A DNA stretch of 64,000 nt from Phragmites australis (GCF_958298935.1 NC_084923.1:26016501-26080500), one strand, 5' to 3'. Shown: positions 49,476-61,745, numbered from the stretch's first letter. Numbers and translations: made by a program. Notes: generated from the letters alone by a model not told the origin.

Positions 49476-50247
49476 ACAACAACCGCTAGGATGCGACACC
49501 GCACTAGTCCCGAAAACCCAAACATGAGAACGCCGGGCAGCACCCACCGGCAATCGAATAGGGCAGCTTCGATGATTATTTTGCAGACGTGAGGGGAGAG
49601 AAAAACTAGTGAGGATGAATATAAGAGTTAGCTAATAGTTTTTATTTTATAAATGTAGAAAAAATATTACAGAGTTATATTTTAATTAAGAGATAGCCCT
49701 AAACATTAAATAGATCTTACCTTTATCTCCTATATAAGATAAAAAATTAAAAATAACGAGATTCACATCTTTTAAAAAATGTACTCTAATAATCGGAGCT
49801 ACTTAGCCATCCTGACAAGCAAAGTTAAGTACTCCGCAACACAGTAGCGTCACGAGTAACCACACGCGGCAACGGCTCCGCTCGTCCAGCGTACGAGCCC
49901 GAGGTGGCCTGACAGGTTCGGCAACGATGGGTGGCTGCTCGCGTCAAGGGACGAGGGGGCGCCATTACTTTTCGCGGACATCCCGCCGACACTCGCAACA
50001 ACGGCACCCGACACCCGGCCCGCGCCCGACCGTGCCGTCCCCACGCAGGACCCCAGCGCGCGCTCTGGCTCCCGGTCCTCCTCCGCGTCCGCCCACACCT
50101 AACCACACCAACGGCACGCTAGAGCGCCTACTCGCCAGGCGGCACAGGCCTATACGCGACCCAGCCCTCAACGTGACCGCGTCCCAATTCGCTCGGCCGC
50201 ACCCACCTGACCGTCCGTGCGTCGCCTCGCTCCCTCGAGTTTCCACC
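49476..50247 (+). other. Upstream region of the AGP gene
   Basis: AT-rich until about 49840, then sharply GC-rich, as is usual for grass promoters and first exons. No other gene is recognised; open frames in the GC-rich part are Arg/Pro-rich shadows. Confidence 0.5.
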
Positions 50248-50253
50248 TATTTA
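50248..50253 (+). promoter_or_regulatory. Probable TATA box of the AGP gene
   Basis: TATTTA lies about 100 bp upstream of the chosen ATG within otherwise GC-rich DNA. That spacing suits a plant promoter with a 60-70 base 5' leader. Sequence-only inference. Confidence 0.45.
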
Positions 50254-50348
50254 TCCACCGCGCCACCCTCTTGCGGCCATCACTTGCGGTTTGCCTGCCA
50301 TTCCTCCCGTTGCCACTCGCACAAAAAACAGAGCACACACAGTTCGCA

Positions 50349-51716
50349 ATGGCGCGGGCTGCCGTCCTCTGCGCCGCGCTCCTCTTCCTCCTCTTGGCCA
50401 CCTACTCCCTCGCGCAGTCGCCAGCGGCCGCGCCGGCCAAAGCGCCGCCCAAGTCCTCCAAGGCCACGACGGCCCCTGCAGCCACGCCCACCGCCACTCC
50501 CGCTCCACCTGCCCACGCGTCCAACCCCGCCGCCGCGCCGTCCGCCACCCCGGCCACACCCGCGCCTAAGATCTCCCCCGCCACTTCCGCCCCGGCCGCC
50601 GCGCCAACCACGCCCGACACCCCGGCACCCGCCGCCGCGCCGGCCAAGCCGAAGGCAAAGGCACCCGCTCCTGCACCCCCCGCCAAGGCCACCTCCCCGG
50701 CGTCCCCGCCGACAAAGGCTGTGGCGCCTGCTCCAGCTGCCACTCCGCCTGCGGCGACCCCTCCCTCTGTCGAGGCACCCGCGGCCGAGCCACCTGCGCC
50801 AGTCGCCGAGGTGCCGGTCACCGCGCCGTCCCCGGTCACCAAGCCCACTGAGACCCCGGCCCCCGCGCCGGCCAAGAAGAAGAAGCCGTCGTCGTCCTCT
50901 AAGAACAAGAAGAAGAAGAAGGGCGCGTCTGCCCCTGCTCCGGCCGCGGAGGCCCCCGCCGCCAAGAGACCTAAGACCGCTGAGGCGCCCACGGCCGAGG
51001 CTCCCGGACCCAGCGGCGATTCCGTCGCTGCCGACACCGCGGTACGCTTACTTACCATTGCTGACTGTTATATACTTACATGAACAGCGCTAGTGTAACT
51101 TCAGAATTCAGATCAGTTGTACACTAGGCAGAACAATCTACTGAGCGTAGTTGGAACTAGTGGAAACCGAAGAACGCGTGGTTGATACACGTGGCAACGA
51201 ATCCAATGTCAATGTAGCCGTAGGTGAAGAGACGATTGCAACGTGCGCGTCACCGTCGGTGGCAGAATGTAGCCGGTGGTCGCTGACTGACGCGAACAAA
51301 AAGGATCGTCTCTGTTCGGAGTTGTGACACTGGACTCAAGAGCAGAGGGCAACTGCTTCTGCCGCCTCCGTTTTACTGCTTGGTAATCTTGTCACTGAAC
51401 TGCAGATCTAATCAATAACTAGCGGTAGGATTACAACTCCATAATATTGGGTCAGCCTGACATGCACGTGCTTCTTGCTGTTGCCGCAAAACATAATTAG
51501 TCGAGGTCTGCACGTACATTAACGTCAACGTGTCCTCTGGTCGCGGTTCACATTGCTTGCTTAGTCGCAGTAGCAGATAAAGATAAGGGTGATGTGCTAA
51601 CACCGTCTGTTTGTTGCGTCGTGCAGAACGCTCCAGGGAGGACCACGGAGAGGACGGCGGGCGTGATGGTGTCGGTCTTCGCTGTGGCACTGGGCGCGGC
51701 GGCTCTGCTAGCCTAA
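50349..51716 (+). CDS. Lysine-rich classical arabinogalactan protein (GPI-anchored), two exons
   Basis: Exon 1 is 50349-51041 and exon 2 is 51627-51716; the intron (585 bp) begins GTACGC and ends GTGCAG and is in phase 0. The protein is 260 residues. Residues 1-22 form a signal peptide (MARAAVLCAALLFLLLATYS...) with likely cleavage before the Gln of AQSP. Residues 23-180 are rich in Ala-Pro, Ser-Pro and Thr-Pro dipeptides, the sites of hydroxyproline-linked arabinogalactan. A lysine-rich patch (KKKKPSSSSKNKKKKKG) follows near 178-194, then more AP repeats. Exon 2 supplies the C-terminal hydrophobic GPI signal (VMVSVFAVALGAAALLA). This matches lysine-rich classical AGPs (AGP17/18/19 type), cell-surface proteoglycans of plasma membrane and wall. 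The in-frame upstream ATG at 50217 was not used because it would bury the signal peptide. Confidence 0.9.
51042..51626 (+). other. Intron of the AGP gene
   Basis: It separates the whole AGP body from the GPI-anchor signal. Read-through gives 13 extra residues (VRLLTIADCYILT) and a stop at 51081-51083, which would make a secreted, unanchored form. Nothing else is recognised in it. Confidence 0.8.
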
Positions 51717-52340
51717 ATCCCGAGTAGTCGTGCGATCCGATGCGGAATTGATGCTGCTACTGTACTGCCCCGACTGGCCGCGCCTCCTTTTTTCGCTTTT
51801 TCCTTTGTGTATTTTATTTATCGGAGGGCTGGCTGCCTTTCTTGTGTGTACTGTTTAGTAGGGCTCACATATTGATTCACTTGTCCGGATTCTCTTGCTT
51901 TAGGTCACAGATGATATGAGAGAGTTGTGAGAGAGCGAAGGAGGGAAAGAGGGGACTGTTCAGATTTATTTATATATATATATATCATTGTTACTGCTCT
52001 TCTACCACAAGGTTTCTTTCCGTCTTTCATGCGTAACCCGCACCTTTGTTTTGTTCAGTTATGCGGGCCATGAACACCCCCAGATGATGCAGCGTCCCTG
52101 CACTGGCAATTTGACATGGTAACCAAGTAACAAACATTGCATTGGGAATGGAAAGTTCGGTAGATGCCCTTTGTCATGGGACTCATGGCTGGACACGCCC
52201 GCCGGCCGTCAACTACAGATCTACTTCAGTTATAGACATTATTTCCACAAGGCACTTCAAACGAACGGCTTAAGCGAAAAATTAGAGGCTAGTGTCAGCG
52301 CTTGATTGTACACAGGCGGCCACATGGATATGAGACTGGC
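51717..52340 (+). other. 3' flank of the AGP gene
   Basis: Contains an AT run with TATATATATATA near 51971-51983 and AT-rich polyadenylation-like sequence (TTTATTTAT) near 51813 and 51965. No ORF is recognised. Confidence 0.45.
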
Positions 52341-52555
52341 TAGAATCTAATTTTCCTTCGATGGCATGCATTTCTTATTGAAGTCGTCGAATCCAGTTGT
52401 GGTTAGAGTTCAAGGGTGGCGTTCCCAGGGCATAGAAGGATGCACAGGTTAGAATCTAATTTTCCTTCGATGGCATGCATTTCTTATTGAAGTCGTCGAA
52501 TCCAGTTGTGGTTAGAGTTCAAGGGTGGCGTTCCCAGGGCATAGAAGGATGCACA
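52341..52555. repeat. 109-bp direct tandem duplication, two copies
   Basis: TAGAATCTAATTTTCC starts at 52341 and again at 52450. The copies are virtually identical up to GGATGCACA at 52555, indicating a recent event. Bases 52556-53417 hold no recognised gene. Confidence 0.9.
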
Positions 52556-53417
52556 AGGCGGAAGACAAGCCTGTGCCGGACGGCAAGCAAAATGGCAGAG
52601 GCTGCAGGGGTGCCACTACTCGTGATGGTGGAGAACCGGCAATGGACAAGGTTGGGCTAGGGGTGATTCGGAGATGGCCCGGCAAGACTAAGTTAGCTCG
52701 ACGGTAGGTAGCAGTTGTGGCTAGAGATGAAAGGAGGAGAGCGGAGCAGGGTAGCGAGTTACGCTGGTGTGGTTGTGAAGAGAGTGAGTGTGCGCGCTGG
52801 CTGACGGAAGAATAAAGAAGGAGAGCCATCGAAATGGAGATCGATCGAACAAACCACATGTGTCGAGCGTATTGATGGCTGATTACAAATATAAAGTCGC
52901 TTTCCATAATCATTTCGTCCAATTAGGGGTGAAAATGGTAACATAAATTTCTGTTTGACTAGAGATGGTTTCCATCTAAGCCGGAAAATGGGTAATACGT
53001 GTATGTTTCCAGAATTTTCTAACATTTTCCGGCCTTATCATTTTCGACTCCGATTCTAAGGGAAAAAAATGATATTGAAAATGGTTTGGACAATTTCCGA
53101 TTGTTTCCAACCATTTTCACTTCATTCTCTTATCGGTCACCCAGCACCCATACATTTGATCTTATTCTCATAGTGTAACCGGCGGCATCTCATAGTTAAA
53201 TTGTGCATAGTTGTCAATTTCTCCACATCAATAGTTTATCATAAATGATCCTAATATGATCATTTGACTATTGTTTAATGTATTTGAACTTTGGTTCCTA
53301 CACTGTTCCTGGATTGACCTTTGGTAGGAAATGCAAATCTGCACTTGCTTTTATCTAACCCACTATCAACATTTCAACACTGCTCATTTGCACTTTAGAA
53401 AAATTTGTCTACACAAC

Positions 53418-53806
53418 ACTGATCAATTGTGGTTTTGTATGTGTCACACTCCACAAGTCGAATTAGGCCACGGGACACTGCGAATTCATGATTTTTGCCT
53501 CGAGAACACTAGAGTACACTATAGCATGGGAGAAAGACAGTTTTGCACCCTGCATCGCACTTTTGGAATTTCTTTTCTCCGGGCATAGACCATAATTAAT
53601 TCTCAAAATTTGTAGAATGATGAACTACTCTATTCCTCATACGTGTGATTTTTGTTAGATTTTTTACAAAAATCTTGTAGAATGAACCCAAGGGCAAAAT
53701 GCTATTTTCCCTGCTCTAGTATCCTGGAGGCAAAACCATGAATTCAGTGTCCCTGTGACCTAATTCGACTTGTAGTGTGACACAAACAAAGCCACAATTG
53801 ATCAGT
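53418..53806. mobile_element. Foldback MITE-like element, 389 bp
   Basis: Left arm 53418-53514 (ACTGATCAATTGTGG...CACTAGAG) pairs with right arm 53714-53806 (CTCTAGT...CCACAATTGATCAGT), by eye about 85-90% identical. No coding content. The superfamily is unclear because no target duplication is obvious. Confidence 0.75.
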
Positions 53807-54195
53807 ATCATGTATCATATAAGATGTATTATGTAAGATGTCTTATTAAATGTACTGTTATTTATCTTATCATATAAGATGTATCATATTGTCATATACT
53901 TATCCATGAGAATTATCAATTTTCGATCGATGTCAACATATTACTGATCGTGAATGCTGTTTTCGATTTTTCCATACAACCGATGTCGTATCCGTTTCCT
54001 GTGTTATCACTTTTGTTAATGTTAAACTAAAAACAATTTTAGCGTTTTCTGACTGTTTTCACGCCTACATCCAATGATGATTAAAAGTGCAATCATGATC
54101 ATTTGATAGGAATATTTTTTTTCAGTTATGGTCTTTGGGCATCATTCCACACGGACATACCTGCCTGATGGACCGTGCCATATCAGCAGCATGCA

Positions 54196-54324
54196 GGGCC
54201 TCTTTGGTTAGAGTCCCGGCCACCCTGCTTGGTCCAGGCAGCAAATCCAGACGTCGGATTTCGGACGTTTGGACCTGGATTTGCTGCATGGTCCAGACTG
54301 CCTGGTCCTGGTTCGAACCAAACA
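54196..54324. mobile_element. Short hairpin MITE
   Basis: GGTCCAGGCAGCAAATCCAG at 54231-54250 pairs with CCTGGATTTGCTGCATGGTCC at 54274-54294, and the stem continues inward through ACGTC/GACGT. The outer ends CTTTGGTT (54202-54209) and AACCAAAC (54317-54324) are inverted too. It resembles grass GGGCCTxTTTGGTT elements of the hAT or PIF/Harbinger type; the superfamily is not decided. Confidence 0.6.
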
Positions 54325-54429
54325 ATGGATATCTATATCGATATTCCCGGCCAATTTCTCGGCCTCCCAACCGGTATACATCGCCCATTTTTCTTTTGTC
54401 GTCCGACCGATCCATCGCTAGGTCCTCCT

Positions 54430-55443
54430 TGCATTCCGGGCGTAGTTAGGTACCCGCAAGAGATTTTTGCCGCGGCTCTGTAATGCTGGACGCGCGGTTC
54501 GCAGCCCTCCCGGTGCCATCAACGCGTTCCTTAGCGATTGGAGAGGAGGAAAATATCCCACCTAACCTGAGCGTTCTCTCCCCCCACTCTGTGTTGTCGC
54601 CTCCATGCCGTCGCCTCTGCGTCGCCCCGCAACCCCTCCACCTCTGCACTACCCCGGCATCACATCCTCGCATTGTCGTCGCTAGGGTTCGCTCTTGGCG
54701 CTACCCCGGCATCCCCTCGCCATCAGACAGCAGTTGGAGCTGCCGCCGACGCGGGGGTTCCCGCTACACTACTACCACTAACAGGCCGGGGAAACCAGCG
54801 AGAGCGGTGTCGGCGTTGTGAGCGAGCTAGCGAGAGGCCGGCCACCCTGCGCCGCCGCTTCCCCTCCCCCAGATCCAGCTGGCATAGCCCCAGTCATGTT
54901 GTGCTGACGCCTCCTCTCCTCCTCTTTCTCCCTGCCGCCTTATCCTCCCACGTCGTCCCTGTCGCTTCCTCCTGCGCGGTAGCGAGCGAACCGGATGACT
55001 CATAGTTGTTTAGCTCGAAGTATTAGGAATATTTGTGTTAGCAATGTGGTGAATCACACGTAGCTGAGTGATATTTGCATTGTGCAGGCACACTGAGCTC
55101 AGGGTAGATATTTTGTTCAGGGCTTTTGAGCCAATACAAACATGATGTTTGGGAAAAGAAAGATAAAGCTGACCTGCACAATCAGTGATGGGTAAGGAAA
55201 GTTTCTTATTTGTACCTATGTCAAACCAGTGCAAATTTTTATTTTTCGGATTTCATGGTGCACTTTTGAGAGGATTGGCGTTTTCATGTTTTGTAGCCAC
55301 TTTAAATGAGTATTCTCAAGCTTCATTGCATTGCGTTGATGGATACAATATTCTTACATTGCAGGAATCTTCTGAAATGTATTACAGACCGTCATATGTT
55401 CTCGTTCAATCAAACTGAGCATATATTCTTTAAATATGGATGA
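54430..55443 (+). other. Possible 5' part of an unidentified spliced host gene
   Basis: A GC-rich block (54480-55000) follows AT-rich DNA, as in a grass promoter/first exon; its frame from 54483 is Pro/Ser/Arg-rich and carries no domain. Exon-like pieces follow: 55088-55191 between TGTGCAG and GTAAGG, and 55365-55443 after ACATTGCAG. Joined, one frame is open from the ATG at 55142 (KRKIKLTCTISDG, then NLLKCITDRHMFSFNQ). I do not recognise it. Alternatives are a non-coding transcript or chance. Confidence 0.3.
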
Positions 55444-55602
55444 TATTTCCAATCTTCCATACCGAACAGGATGCTGGTGTGCGCCTAGCTTTTTGCAGAT
55501 GGTCAATCATAGCTAAAATGCAGGCCGATCCATTTGGTGTTTTATGAATGTTGTTCTACCTTGCAGCTAGGGCCTAGAAGCAATAGTTAACTTGGTGATA
55601 TA
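55444..55602 (+). other. Flank left of element E
   Basis: The last five bases (ATATA, 55598-55602) match the right flank ATATC (63434-63438) at four of five positions and are the probable target duplication. A frame after CTAG (55570) reads GLEAIVNLVI and would continue as YLPAQE-stop across the insertion. This is weak evidence of an exon. Confidence 0.35.
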
Positions 55603-57291
55603 TGTTGGAATTTGAAGGGGTTTTTCCTTTAAAATTCGAATTTGAGTTGGAGTCAAATTTGAATTGAGCAAAATTCCTTAAAAGGAAAAAAAAAGAGGAA
55701 TTAGGCCTGACCGAATGGGCCGCTTCTAGGCCCAAAAGCCGAGCAGCCCACCCGGCCGGCTGCCTAACCTAAAGGGGTGCCCCTGCTGTGGGGTTGGCGG
55801 CGGCCGCCACAGGGTAGTGTTGGGGGGCTCCACCCTTCTCAGTTCTCCGTTCGTCGCCCGGTGATTTCGGCGCGCCGTTGAGGCGTCGTGGGGTGGATGC
55901 CGGGCCTCTTCCTCTCCCTACAAAGGCAGGTGGACTCACCTGATCTTCCACCGGATTTTTCCTTCTGTGAGCTATTCTCCACTTGCTCTGATCCACGGTT
56001 CTCTCTCTGTGTTTCTTTCTCGTGCGAGGCTGTGCCGGCTTCCTCCGATGGGGCGTCGACCGACACGGTTGAGCTCACCTCTGGTTGAGTTCCCGTCGGC
56101 TCTCTCTCGCCGGCCTCGTGCGGGATTTGGCGCTGCGCCTTCTGCCTGTTCGGTGTTCGGCTGATTCGGTGGCTAGCTGCGCGTGTGCGCGAGGAGATCT
56201 GTGGTGTGGTGGCTTGGTGTTTTCTGGGCTGTGCCTTCGTGCACGCCATTGCTTGCAGTGTTCGGCTTCTTCACCTTGGCCCGGTGTTGGACTCTTGCTG
56301 TTGTGGTTTCTCTGCTTCTCACGTGTTGGCTGTGGTGTGCCTCGCAGTCGGCTCAGTGGCATTGTATCTCCGAAAGCTGTTCCCAGTTGGCCTTGGCATA
56401 GAGGGGAATCTCAGTTTTCTGGGTCAGTGCATTCACGTGCCTTGCCATCTTCATCCTCCTGGACAGTAAGCTCGTTCCAATCCCTTCTTTACATTCCAGC
56501 GTGCAATTTTGATTCTCATCTAAGTACTCTGTATATGCATGCTAGAATTGGCAATATTCTACTCTGTGATGAATGCGAGCTAAGTGCGTTTAGTGTATCA
56601 ATTGAGCTCTTAAGCTGGGCCGTAGTTGCCGGTTATTGATCTAGCTGAATTTCTGTTATTCATCTGTGTGTCCACTGTGGTGTGCATTTTGACACCCTCT
56701 GTTCAGTGGTTCTGTGTTGGCACGGGAACTCTGGAAAGCACTTGGTGTTATCTAATTCTGTTGGCTTGGGCGCCCTTGTATATTGCTCTTGATCTGGTGT
56801 CACCTTGTGGCACCTTGCTCTGATCAGTTGCATTCGGCTGTCTTTGAGGCTGCCTGATCCTGATGGTTTGGGCGCCCTGATGTGCTCTGTGTTTGGCATT
56901 CTTTCTCTGTTATCTTTAGATGCCGACTGATACTGTGCTTTTCAGAGGTGTTCTCTTGATCATAAACTAGTGTAGAACGGCCTAGCTTTAGAGGAGATTT
57001 GATACATTGATCGGTAACATCTTAGTATGTGTTGATGGCCGTTAATTCGGCAACTCGCTCTGAGAGCCATGACTTTGTTTTAATAAATGTTCATGTGTTA
57101 TATTGCCTCACTTTGTCAACTGTCAGTCTTGATTCATTTGTATTCATGAGTAGCTTATGTGCTTTCATATATGCTTTTGAAATGCTCATGTTTACCTATA
57201 TGATATATGTTGGCAGTTATGTTTTTATATACTCTTGTACATTCGGAATCATTTCAATCGAAAAGTTGCTAAAATGTAATTTGATACAACA
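55603..57291 (+). repeat. 5' LTR of element E (1,689 bp)
   Basis: Nearly identical to 61746-63433. GC-rich around 55740-56400, AT-rich toward the 3' end. Open frames inside (for example 56085-56639) occur in both LTRs simply because the LTRs are identical. Confidence 0.9.
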
Positions 57292-57310
57292 ATCCAGAAA
57301 ACTGAGAGTA

Positions 57311-60300
57311 ATGGCCGCTCACTCAGACGTCATTAAACCTGACTCTTTCGACGGCACATGTTTTAAACGATGGCAGATTAAGACTAGGATGTGGCTAACC
57401 GACCTGAAGTTGTTTTGGGTCGTGACTAGTGCTCTCCCTGAGACTGCGCCAGCAGATGCTGATGCGACAGTAAAGGCCATCGCTGATGCAGAAAAGGCTA
57501 AATGGGAAGACGCAAATCAAGCCTGCCTATCTTGTCTGCTGAACATTCTGTCGAACCGTCTGTTTGATGTGTATTCGGGATTCACTTCGGCCAAGGATCT
57601 CTTGGAAGAGCTAGAGAACAAGTTTTCATAGGTGGATAATGGCAATGAGTCATTCACAACAGAAAATTTCCTCAACTATAAAATGTCTGAGGGAAGGTCT
57701 GTGATGGAGCAGTTACAGGAGCTTCAGCTCATAGTCAGGGACTTAGTCCAGTACAACTGCATCCTTCCAGATAATTTTCTAGTGAATGCCATTCTGGCAA
57801 AGCTGCCATCCTCGTGGCTTGACTTCGTGACCGCTCGCTGGCACATGAAGAAGCAAATGACACTCTCTGAGCTGTCTGCTGCTATCAATGTCGAGGAACG
57901 TGCAAGAGCCAGTAATAAGCCATCACCACAGGTCCAGGCTCACCTAGTGGAGAAAGGGTCATCGTCGAGATTCCAGAACCAGAAGCAGAATAAGTACAAT
58001 GCTCAGCCGCCACAAAATCAGAATCAGAACAAGCCCAAAGGCAAGAAGATGAAGAAGAAGAGAGAGGACTTCATTTGCTATGTCTGCGGCACGGCCGGGC
58101 ATACTGCTCGCATGTGCCGGGACAGGAAGGGCAAAGGTCCGGCTCCTAAGCAGTGCAAGGAAGCACATGTGGTGCTGGGTCCATCCAGCTCCGAGGGGTA
58201 TGTACCACAGGCCTTTATGGCAAGTTCATCTAATGATTGGTGGATTGATTCTGGTGCTACTATCCACATATGTGCTGATCGCTCTGCATTCTCTTCTTTT
58301 CAGGGTGCAGCCTGTGGCCCCGTCTTGATGGGTAACGGTGTACCGACAGCAGTACGTGGAGTTGGACAGGTCTGTCTGAAGATGACTTCAAGCAAGACAA
58401 TCATCTTGAAGGACGTACTATTCGTGCCGACCATAAACCGGAACCTTATCTCAGTATCACAGCTGCTTCGCCAAGGTCTTAAGTTAGTGTTCGAGTCCAA
58501 TAAAGTCATTTTGACTAAGTTTGGAAATTTCATAGGGAAGGCGTATGAGTCTGGCGGTCTGTTCCGCATGTCAGTAATGAATAATTATTCTTTTTCTGCT
58601 ATTCATCAGTCTTGTAATAAGTACCATGATGTGTGGCATTCCCGGTTGTGTCACATTAATTCAAGGGCCATCAAGCGTTTGAGCAACATGAATTTGATTC
58701 CTGAATATAAACTTGATACTTCTAGATGTGAGATTTGCGTGCAAGTAAAGCAACCTCGTCTACCTTTCAAGTCCATAGAAGAGAAAGGCAATTCTCCTCT
58801 AGACCTTGTCCACTCTGATGTATGCGAAATGAATGGTATAATATCTAAAGGCGGTAAACGCTATTTCCTCACCTTAAGATGATGCAACTAGATATTGCTA
58901 CATCTATCTAATGAGAACGAAAGATGAAGCACTAGAACATTTCAAAATCTATAAAGCTGAAGTAGAAAACCAATTAGATAGGAAGATTAAACGCCTAAGG
59001 TCTGACAGAGGAGGAGAGTATCTCTCCAACCTATTCTCCGAATACTGTGCAGAAAGTGGAATTATTCATGAAACCACTGCCCCATACTCACCCCAGTCAA
59101 ACGGGGTTGCCGAACGGAAGAACCGAACTGTCTGCGACTTAGTTAATTCTCTGTTGCAGAGTTCAGGTATGTCGGATATATGGTGGGGCGAGGCAGTTCT
59201 TACAGTATGCTATGTCCTAAATAGGGTTCCTCCACGCAACCGCGAGGAGACGCCATATGAAGGATTTAGAGGGAGAAAGCCGAACCTTTCTCACCTTCGG
59301 ACTTGGGGCTGTCTTGCCAAAGTCAGTCTGCCTTTACCGAAGAAGAGAAAGCTAGGACCAAAGACTGTAGATTGCGTCTTCCTTGGTTACGCTACAAACA
59401 GTGCAGCCTATAGATTCCTAGTGGTCAAATCTGAGACGAGCGAAGTCGCTATCAATGTCATTATGGAGTCTCGGGATGCGACATTCTTCGAAGACATCTT
59501 TCCGATGAGAGGAAATGAGATAGTCGCTCCAGATGGTTCTAGTGAGCCGTACTCTATTCCTTCAAGTGTGTATGATCCAGATCCAGATCTGGAGTTGAGA
59601 AGGAGTAAGAGACAGAGGACTGAAAAGTCACTGGGCGATGACTATGTCACTTATTTAGTGGATGAGGAACCACGATCCCTCACAGAGGCATATGCATCTC
59701 CAGATGCAGAGTACTGGAGGGAAGTAGTCCGTAGCGAGATGGATTCCATCATGGCTAACGGAACGTGGGAAATGGCAGAGCTTCCAGCTGGGTGCAAACC
59801 GGTAGGGTGTAAATGGATCTTTAAGAGGAAGAGGAGACCCGATGGTACTATAGAAAAGTACAAGGCCTGCTTAGTGGCTAAGGGTTTTACTCAGAAAGAA
59901 GGGGAGGATTACTTTGATACGTATTCCCCTGTGGCTCGTTTACGCACGATCCGAGTGCTATTAGCACTTGCCACTGCATGCAAACTCCATGTCCATCAGA
60001 TGGACGTGAAGACCACTTTCCTGAATGGAGAGTTGGATGAGGAGATATACATGCAGCAGCCTGATGGATTTATAGTAAAGGGCCAGGAAAAGAAAGTATG
60101 TCGTTTGATTAAATCCCTGTATGGTCTAAAGCAAGCTCCCAAGCAATGGCATGAGAAATTCGATTGCACGTTGATCACTGCCGGGTTTTGTGTAAACGAA
60201 GACGACAAGTGTGTGTACTATCGTTTTGTTGGGAGCAAAGGTGTCATTTTGTGTTTATACGTAGATGACATATTGTTTTTTGGTACCGACATGGAAACGA

Positions 60301-61208
60301 TTAAGGAGGCAAAAGATTTCCTCTCCAAAAACTTTGACATGAAGGACATGGGTGAAGCTGATGTCATATTAAACATCAAGCTGTTAAAGGGGGAGAATGA
60401 GATTACCTTATCCCAATCTCATTATGTGGAGAAGGTCCTAACCCGATTCGGGCAAATGGATGCTAAGCCAGTCTCCACACCCTATGATCCTAATGTCAAA
60501 TTGCATAAACACTCTGGTGAACCCGTAAACCAGCTGAAGTATTCACAGGTCATTGGATCACTTATGTACTTGAGTAGTGCGACAAGACCAGACATCTCAT
60601 ATGCAGTATGCAGGTTGAGTCATTATACATCCAACCCTGGAGATGATCATTGGGAAGCGCTGATAAGGGTACTCAGGTACTTAAGAGGAACGATGAACCT
60701 CCGTATTAAATATACCGGTCATCCAGTAGTCTTAGAAGGATTCAGTGATGCTAACTGGATCAGTGACTCGGATGAAATGAGAGCTACAAGTGGCTATGCT
60801 TTCACTTTAGCAGGTGGAGTCATGTCATGGAGATCGTCTAAGCAGACATTGATAACACGATCCACCATGGAGGCTGAACTAGTTGCCCTAGATTCAGCAA
60901 CGATGGGAGCAGAGTGGTTGAAAGACCTTCTGTCAGACCTTCCTGTGCTGGAAAAACCAATTCCAGCTGTCCTAGTATACTGTGATAATCAAGCTGTGAT
61001 TATCAAAGTTCAGAGTAGAAAGGACAACTTGAAAACCTCCTGACATATTCGGAGACGGTTAAAGTCATGTAGGCATGCCAGAGAGACTGGTGTAATTGCA
61101 GTGGAACACATCAAGTCTGAAAGGAATTTAGCTGATCCTTTCACTAAGGGTTTGGCGAGGAGGCCAATCCAAGCAGCGTCTGAGGGAATGGGGCTCTTAC
61201 CCTGTTAG
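57311..61208 (+). pseudogene. gag-pol polyprotein of element E, three visible lesions
   Basis: It encodes capsid, protease, integrase, reverse transcriptase and RNase H. The gag starts MAAHSDVIKPDSFDG at 57311. Zinc knuckle CYVCGTAGHTARMC at 58077-58118; protease WWIDSGATIHIC near 58240; integrase zinc-binding and core start (HSRLCH at 58639, DLVHSDVC at 58801), then [10 protein letters not shown] and [14 protein letters not shown] (58999-59120). RT 59720-60480 carries [10 protein letters not shown] with an intact YVDD. RNase H near 60720-61010 ([15 protein letters not shown]). Lesions are a TAG at 57629 within gag, a frameshift near 58876-58882 within integrase, and a TGA at 61041 near the end (looks like CGA to TGA). 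The frame otherwise runs to a TAG at 61206-61208. Length and order suit an almost full copia polyprotein. Confidence 0.92.
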
Positions 61209-61745
61209 GTTTCTACAGTGGATACCTATCCTGAGTGATCGGAGATCCCGTGATTCAGGTTGTAGGAAACGAAGCTAGTTGACACCAGAAGCATCTCTTC
61301 CTAGGTCCCATTAGCTGCAGTGCTTCATCTGTACAGCAGGCTGAGCATAAGCTCTTAATGAGCTCTACGCCATATGGCAGGAAATTGTCCTATAGGATTT
61401 CTAGAAGAGCTCACCTATGTGAACTAATCATGAGGTCGTGATTCGGGAGAGAAAAAGGGATACTCTCTAGTGAGTTCATGAAAAAGGTACAAGGGCATGA
61501 CCGTAAAGCCCTGCCCCGTTTGAGGAGCAGATCTACTGCCCAGTACTATATGTCTTTGAAATGAAAGCCCTCACACAAAGACACTGGATCAAGGTCTAAT
61601 CCTCCAAGCTGTCTCTGCGGGGTCGTAGTTTCTTTGGCTAGGCAAGGTTCAAGCTTAAACGCACCTTCGCCGAAAAATTAGTATATTAAATCAGTTTTGA
61701 TGTCCATTTGATTCAGTCAAATTTTGAAAGGTAAAAGGTGGGGAT
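61209..61745 (+). other. 3' untranslated region and polypurine tract of element E
   Basis: No ORF. The purine tract AAAGGTGGGGAT (61734-61745) abuts the 3' LTR. Confidence 0.7.

Noticed and set aside
50402..51058. 218-residue Ala/Gly-rich open frame on the minus strand
   Set aside because: Mirror image of the AP-repeat codons of the AGP gene; no independent support.
49927..51093. 388-residue Arg/Pro-rich open frame overlapping the AGP gene
   Set aside because: It is a frame-shifted shadow of the GC-rich AGP exon; the AGP frame has a signal peptide, motif structure and splice sites.
56085..56639. 184-residue open frame present twice (also 62227-62781)
   Set aside because: It lies within the LTRs of element E and is duplicated only because the LTRs are nearly identical; no motif and no sign of selection can be judged from two young copies.
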